NCBI GenBank assembly: GCA_025055355.1
Contig: JANWYM010000124.1
Coordinates: 1 to 9,305, forward strand
Direction of reading: 5' to 3'
DNA: 9,305 nt
Origin: Abditibacteriales bacterium
GTDB lineage: Bacteria > Armatimonadota > Abditibacteriia > Abditibacteriales > JANWYM01
Below, piece after piece: positions 5,644-9,305 of the stretch (its first letter is position 1; every line of letters begins with the position of its first letter). The notes beneath the pieces are model-generated. The model searched no databases. It saw only the letters and a list, made by a program, of their open reading frames with translations, and had not been told where the DNA came from. Both the position numbers and the translations under genes were made by a program.

Positions 5644-6951
5644 ATGCGGAGAAATAGCCGAAAGATGTGGGGACTGATATGTTGCCTGAGCGCATGGCTT
5701 ACCACAGCGCGCGCCGATGACTGGCCGCAATGGCGCGGACCGCATCGGGACGGCGTGTGGAGAGAAACGGGCATCATTGAGAAATTCGACAGCCCGGAAA
5801 TCAAAATCCGCTGGCGTGTCCCGATTTCTAACGGTTACAGCGGACCGACCGTCGCCGACGGCAGGGTTTACGTGATGGACCGCATCGTAGAACCGACGGA
5901 GCAGGAGCGCGTTCACTGTTTCGACTGGCAGACGGGCAAAAGGCTTTGGACGTTCGCTTACGAGTGCGTCTACGAGGGCATCGGCTATCCCGATGGTCCG
6001 CGGGCGTCGGTGACGATTGACGCAGGACGCGCTTATGCCCTGGGTGCGATGGGCAACCTTCATTGCCTCGATGCGGTGACGGGAAAAGTGCTGTGGGGCA
6101 AAGACCTTAACGCCGCCTACAAAATTCGGATGCCGATATGGGGCATTGCGGCATCGCCGTTAATTGAGGGGGATTTGGTGATCGTTCACATCGGCGGTAG
6201 CGACAACGCCTGCCTCGTTGCCTTCGACAAAAGGACCGGGCAGGAACGCTGGCGGGCGTTGAACGACCGCGCCAACTACTCATCGCCGATTGTCATCACG
6301 CAGGCGGGCAAGCGGGTGCTGATTTGCTGGACCGGCGACCGCGTGGTGGGACTCGACGCCGCCTCGGGTCAATTGTATTGGGAATATCCCTTCCCGCCGG
6401 TCAACATGCCGCTGGGCGTCGCCACGCCTGTTGTCGAGAAGGACCGGCTCTTTCTCTGCGGCTTTTACGATGGCTCGCTGATGCTGCGTCTGTTGTCCGA
6501 TAGGCCAGCGGTCGAAAAAATCTGGCAGCGGCGCGGACAGAACGAGCGCAGCACCGACGCCCTGCACTCCATCATCTCCACCCCTCTACTCATGGGTGAC
6601 TACATCTACGGCGTGGACAGTTACGGCGAACTGCGCTGTTTGGACGCCCGCAACGGCGACCGTCTCTGGGAGAACCTCGACGCGGTGCCGCGCGCGCGGT
6701 GGGCGACGATTCATTTCGTCCGCCACGGCGACCGCGTGTGGATGTTCAACGAACGGGGACAACTCATCATCGGACGCCTGACGCCGCAAGGCTTCGATGA
6801 GATCAGCCGCGCGCAACTCATCAAGCCGACCACGGGACAACTCCCGCAGCGGGGCGGTGTCTGCTGGTCGCACCCTGCCTTCGCTTACAAGCACGTCTTC
6901 GCCCGCAACGATGAAGAGTTAGTTTGCGCCAGTCTGGAGGCATCGAAGTAG
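5644..6951 (+). CDS. Secreted PQQ-like (WD40-like) beta-propeller repeat protein
   Basis: A 435-aa exported protein. The N-terminus is a clear signal peptide: basic MRRNSRK, hydrophobic MWGLICCLSAWLTT, and cleavage after A22-R-A24. The mature protein begins DDWPQWRGPHRDG, a signature of secreted PQQ_2-type propellers. Blade repeats with the 'hclDaxTGkxlW' tryptophan-docking pattern occur at about 90-102 (HCFDWQTGKRLW), 139-151 (LHCLDAVTGKVLW), 191-203 (LVAFDKRTGQERW), 234-246 (VVGLDAASGQLYW) and 330-342 (LRCLDARNGDRLW). The C-terminus has the blade-closing SHPAFAYKHVFARND. PQQ-dehydrogenase active-site residues are not evident, so cofactor binding is not implied. A BamB-like or carbohydrate-associated scaffold role is possible. 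The start at ATG 5644 gives the signal peptide correctly, with GGAGG (5634-5638) 5 nt upstream. ATG 5608 is in frame but has no ribosome binding site and would spoil the signal peptide. Confidence 0.9.
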   Translation: MRRNSRKMWGLICCLSAWLTTARADDWPQWRGPHRDGVWRETGIIEKFDSPEIKIRWRVPISNGYSGPTVADGRVYVMDRIVEPTEQERVHCFDWQTGKRLWTFAYECVYEGIGYPDGPRASVTIDAGRAYALGAMGNLHCLDAVTGKVLWGKDLNAAYKIRMPIWGIAASPLIEGDLVIVHIGGSDNACLVAFDKRTGQERWRALNDRANYSSPIVITQAGKRVLICWTGDRVVGLDAASGQLYWEYPFPPVNMPLGVATPVVEKDRLFLCGFYDGSLMLRLLSDRPAVEKIWQRRGQNERSTDALHSIISTPLLMGDYIYGVDSYGELRCLDARNGDRLWENLDAVPRARWATIHFVRHGDRVWMFNERGQLIIGRLTPQGFDEISRAQLIKPTTGQLPQRGGVCWSHPAFAYKHVFARNDEELVCASLEASK

Positions 6952-7013
6952 CAGGCGTTTTGCGTTTTCTCTACACACCTCATCACACCGGCGGGCTATC
7001 TCATGAGGCCGCG

Positions 7014-9167
7014 TTATGCGACGCCGTGCTGTCCCCCTCTCTCCCGCCGCTTCATCAAGAAATAAAGCACCGGCACCGTCATCCGTGACAGCAGCAAACT
7101 CGCAATCTCACCTGCCATCAGCGAAATCGCCAAGCCTTGAAAAATCGGGTCGAACAGGATCACCGCGCTGCCGACGATCACCGCCGCCGCCGTGAGCATC
7201 ATCGGGCGGAAGCGCACGGCCCCCGCGTCAATCACGGCTTCATCAAGGGGCATGCCCTGCTGCAAGCGGAGTTCGATGAAGTCCACGAGGATGATGGAGT
7301 TGCGCACGACGATGCCCGCGCCGGCGATGAAGCCAATCATGCTGGTCGCGGTGAAGAACGCGCCCAGCGCCGCGTGCGCGGGCAGGATGCCCACCAGTGA
7401 AAACGGTATCGCCGCCATGATGACAAGGGGCGTCTTGAAGTGCTGGAACCAGCCGACAACCAGCACGTAAATCAGAATCATCACCGCCCCGAACGCCAGC
7501 CCCAAATCGCGGAACACCTCGTAGGTGATGTGCCACTCCCCATCCCACTTCACCGCCCAGCGGTCGGAGGTGAACGGCTGACGGGTGTTCCAGATTTCGA
7601 TTGCGGATTGGGACGGCAGCGCAAGTTTCTTCAGTTCGCTGTTGAGTTTGAGGATGGCGTAGACGGGGCTCTCTTCCCTTCCCCCTACGTCGGCGGTGAC
7701 GTAGACGACGCGCATGAGGTTTTTATGGTAAATGCTCTTGTCGGCGGTGCCGGGTTCAACCTTCACGAGTTCGCTTAACGGCACGAGGGAAGGGCTGGCA
7801 GGGACGCCCGCCCCCACTGTCGGGCTGGCAGAGACGCCCGCCCCTACTGTCGGGCTGGCAGAGACGCCCGCCCCTACTTTGATCTCCTTGAGGTCTTCGA
7901 CGCTGGAACGCTGGGCGCGCGGCAGGCGCAGGAAGATGTGGAGGTCTTCTTTCTCCAGCGGCTGATGCGCCAAGCCGACGCTCATGCCGTTGAGGGCGAG
8001 GTGCAGCGTGCGCGTCACCTGTTCCGCACTGATGCCGTGCAGGGCGGCTTTCTCTTTGTCCACCACGAAGCGGTATTCGGGTTGGTCGGCTTCCATATAC
8101 CAGTCCACGTCCACCACGCCCTCGGTGCGCTTGAAAATCTCGCGGATTTGCCGTGCCAGTTCGCGTTGCTTCTCGTAGTCGGGTCCGTAAACTTCAGCGA
8201 CCAGCGTTTGCAGCACGGGTGGACCGGGCGGGACCTCGGCGATTTTCACGCGTGCCCCATACCGGGCGGCAATCTCCTGAATTTTCGGGCGAACGCGCTT
8301 GGCGATGTCGTGGCTCTGCGCTGTGCGGTCGTGCTTGGGTAGCAGGTTGACCTGAATGTCTGCCACGTTGGGACCGCTTCGCAGGAAGTAGTGCCGCACC
8401 AACCCGTTGAAGTTGTAGGGGCTGGCTGTGCCGATATACATCTGGTAGTTGACGACCTCCGGCACGGTGGCGAGGTAGTCGCCGATCTCTCGCGTCACCT
8501 GCGCGGTCTGTTCCAGCGTCGTGCCTTCGTCCATGTCAATGATGACCTGAAACTCACTCTTGTTGTCAAACGGCAGCATCTTCACCGTGACCCACTTCAA
8601 CGGAATAAATGCCACGGCGCCAAGCAGCAACAGCACGACGCTGATGAGAAACGCCCACCGCGCCGCCGCCTTATGCAGCAGCACGCCCATAAACTTGCGG
8701 TAGAGGCGCGTCGTGAAGCCTTCGGGCGCGTGTTCGTGGTTGCCTCCGTGTCCACCTTCTTTCTTCAACAATCGTATCGCCGCCCACGGCGAAATGACGA
8801 ACGCAATGAACATGCTGAACAACATTGCCGCCGAGGAGCCAATCGGTATCGGACGCATGTAAGGGCCCATCAAGCCGCCCACGAACGCCATCGGCAGCAC
8901 GGCGGCAATGACGGTGAACGTCGCCAGAATCGTCGGGTTGCCCACCTCATCCACCGCTTCCGATGCGACTTCGAGCAATGGCCGTCCGGCGTTTTCGGGC
9001 AAGCGGAAGTGTCGCACGATGTTTTCCACGACGACAATTGCGTCGTCCACGAGAATACCAATCGAGAAGATCAGCGCGAACAGCGTGATGCGGTTGAGCG
9101 TGTAGCCGTAGAGGAAAAACACCAGCAGCGTCAGCGCGAGCGTGACGGGAATGGCAATCAGCACCAC
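7014..9167 (-). CDS. RND efflux transporter permease (AcrB/CzcA family), N-terminus missing
   Basis: 717 residues of an inner-membrane proton-driven RND pump; a full protein is ~1,000-1,050 aa. The fragment starts in TM2 (VLIAIPVTLALTLLVFFLYG) and lacks TM1 and the first porter/docking half. TM4 carries the proton-relay pair D41-D42 (GILVDDAIVVVENIV), equivalent to AcrB D407/D408. TM5-6 end near residue 135. TM7 is ~170-190, and the second porter/docking region runs ~200-550 (PPGPPVLQTLVAEVYGPD, 313-330). TM8-12 fill ~555-708, with GFIAGAGIVVRNSIILVDF (612-630). Residues 431-460 are three 10-residue repeats encoded by a 30-bp DNA repeat, placed just before LVPLSELVKVE in the linker of the porter region. 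The reading frame stays open to 9305, but sequence beyond about 9167 is not RND-like, so 9167 is a support limit and not a true start. The cognate periplasmic adaptor and outer-membrane channel are not in the window. Metal versus organic substrate cannot be decided. Confidence 0.93.
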   Translation of the reverse strand: MVLIAIPVTLALTLLVFFLYGYTLNRITLFALIFSIGILVDDAIVVVENIVRHFRLPENAGRPLLEVASEAVDEVGNPTILATFTVIAAVLPMAFVGGLMGPYMRPIPIGSSAAMLFSMFIAFVISPWAAIRLLKKEGGHGGNHEHAPEGFTTRLYRKFMGVLLHKAAARWAFLISVVLLLLGAVAFIPLKWVTVKMLPFDNKSEFQVIIDMDEGTTLEQTAQVTREIGDYLATVPEVVNYQMYIGTASPYNFNGLVRHYFLRSGPNVADIQVNLLPKHDRTAQSHDIAKRVRPKIQEIAARYGARVKIAEVPPGPPVLQTLVAEVYGPDYEKQRELARQIREIFKRTEGVVDVDWYMEADQPEYRFVVDKEKAALHGISAEQVTRTLHLALNGMSVGLAHQPLEKEDLHIFLRLPRAQRSSVEDLKEIKVGAGVSASPTVGAGVSASPTVGAGVPASPSLVPLSELVKVEPGTADKSIYHKNLMRVVYVTADVGGREESPVYAILKLNSELKKLALPSQSAIEIWNTRQPFTSDRWAVKWDGEWHITYEVFRDLGLAFGAVMILIYVLVVGWFQHFKTPLVIMAAIPFSLVGILPAHAALGAFFTATSMIGFIAGAGIVVRNSIILVDFIELRLQQGMPLDEAVIDAGAVRFRPMMLTAAAVIVGSAVILFDPIFQGLAISLMAGEIASLLLSRMTVPVLYFLMKRRERGGQHGVA
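7791..7878. repeat. Three tandem 30-bp repeats inside the RND gene
   Basis: Units start at 7792, 7822 and 7852, each GGGCTGGCAGAGACGCCCGC plus CCCTACTGTC. Unit 1 differs at two bases and unit 3 diverges at its end. On the coding strand they translate in phase as VGAGVSASPT, VGAGVSASPT and VGAGVPASPS. The coding-strand GTAGGGGCGGGCGTCTCTGC has the look of a dispersed GTAGGGGCGGG-type intergenic repeat. The unit is a multiple of three and has no stop in this frame, so copy-number changes leave the pump intact. Confidence 0.85.
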
Positions 9168-9305
9168 GCCGCTCTCGCGGAAGCCGCAGTCGATCCCGGC
9201 CTCGGCGAGGAGCCGCGGCAGCGCCCGCCGCGAGGCGAGGAGCAGGGCCGCGCGCAGCCGCTCCGCCGCGGCGCGCCGCCGGGAGGAGAGCGCCTGGCGG
9301 GCGAA
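9168..9305. other. GC-rich terminal segment, probably chimeric with the RND gene
   Basis: Bases 9181-9305 are about 82% GC (103 of 125), against about 61% in the preceding 120 bases. The minus frame remains open into the RND gene, but it reads SRRALPRLLAEAGIDCGFRE, unlike the TM1/porter-to-TM2 region expected in an RND protein. 'AEAGIDCGFRESG' resembles the N-terminal region of FAD-dependent amino-acid oxidases (DadA/ThiO type, e.g. 'ETGIDxGxRRSG'). The junction lies somewhere in 9155-9182, where both readings share GVVLIA-like residues. A misassembled contig end is the simplest explanation. Confidence 0.6.

Noticed and set aside
5463..5657. 64-aa plus-strand ORF in the divergent intergenic region
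   Set aside because: Non-ATG start, no ribosome binding site, overlaps the minus-strand promoter, and is not protein-like.
6978..7008. Terminator between the propeller and RND genes (CCTCAT/ATGAGG)
   Set aside because: A 6-bp stem with a 19-nt loop and no U-tract; the 62-bp convergent gap shows nothing better.
7791..7878. CRISPR array
   Set aside because: The 30-bp units are directly adjacent with no spacers and lie in frame within a conserved gene.

Overview
This is a 9.3 kb piece of bacterial chromosome, about 60% GC, with clear Shine-Dalgarno sites and sigma70-type promoters. I read it as ordinary chromosome rather than phage or plasmid. Secreted 'DWPQWRG' beta-propeller proteins, Gfo/Idh/MocA dehydrogenases and TIM-barrel sugar isomerases, together with many short dispersed repeats, recall Armatimonadota (Fervidibacter-like) or Planctomycetota-type genomes. 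That placement is inference only. The odd length and an abrupt composition change at the right end suggest the window is a whole metagenomic contig.

Layout, left to right. A class C beta-lactamase-like serine hydrolase (49-1437, +) is followed by a small palindromic repeat element and an unrecognised acidic 217-aa protein (1545-2198, +). A strong promoter (2235-2264) then leads into a small ORF broken by a 122-bp miniature inverted-repeat element. Next is a complete XerC/XerD tyrosine recombinase (2531-3448, +). Converging on it is a minus-strand pair, a Gfo/Idh/MocA oxidoreductase (4427-5437) and a xylose-isomerase-like TIM-barrel protein (3498-4295). The pair is driven by a near-consensus promoter (5471-5499) and separated by a very strong stem-loop and an octamer repeat array. 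Divergent from it is a secreted PQQ-like beta-propeller protein (5644-6951, +). The right end holds most of an RND efflux transporter (7014-about 9167, -) that contains three in-frame copies of a 30-bp repeat.

The oxidoreductase/isomerase pair looks like a carbohydrate or polyol catabolic unit. The divergent propeller protein may belong to the same periplasmic or carbohydrate theme, but its function is unknown. The remaining genes are not obviously linked.

I see no defence system, CRISPR array or other clearly new multi-gene system. The unusual content is repeat biology. A MITE splits a small gene that, once the MITE is removed, reads straight into an ATGA overlap with xer. A dispersed repeat has been absorbed as coding sequence in an RND pump. 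A palindrome sits immediately before a ribosome binding site. The last ~125 bases (82% GC) look foreign to the transporter and probably mark a chimeric contig end.
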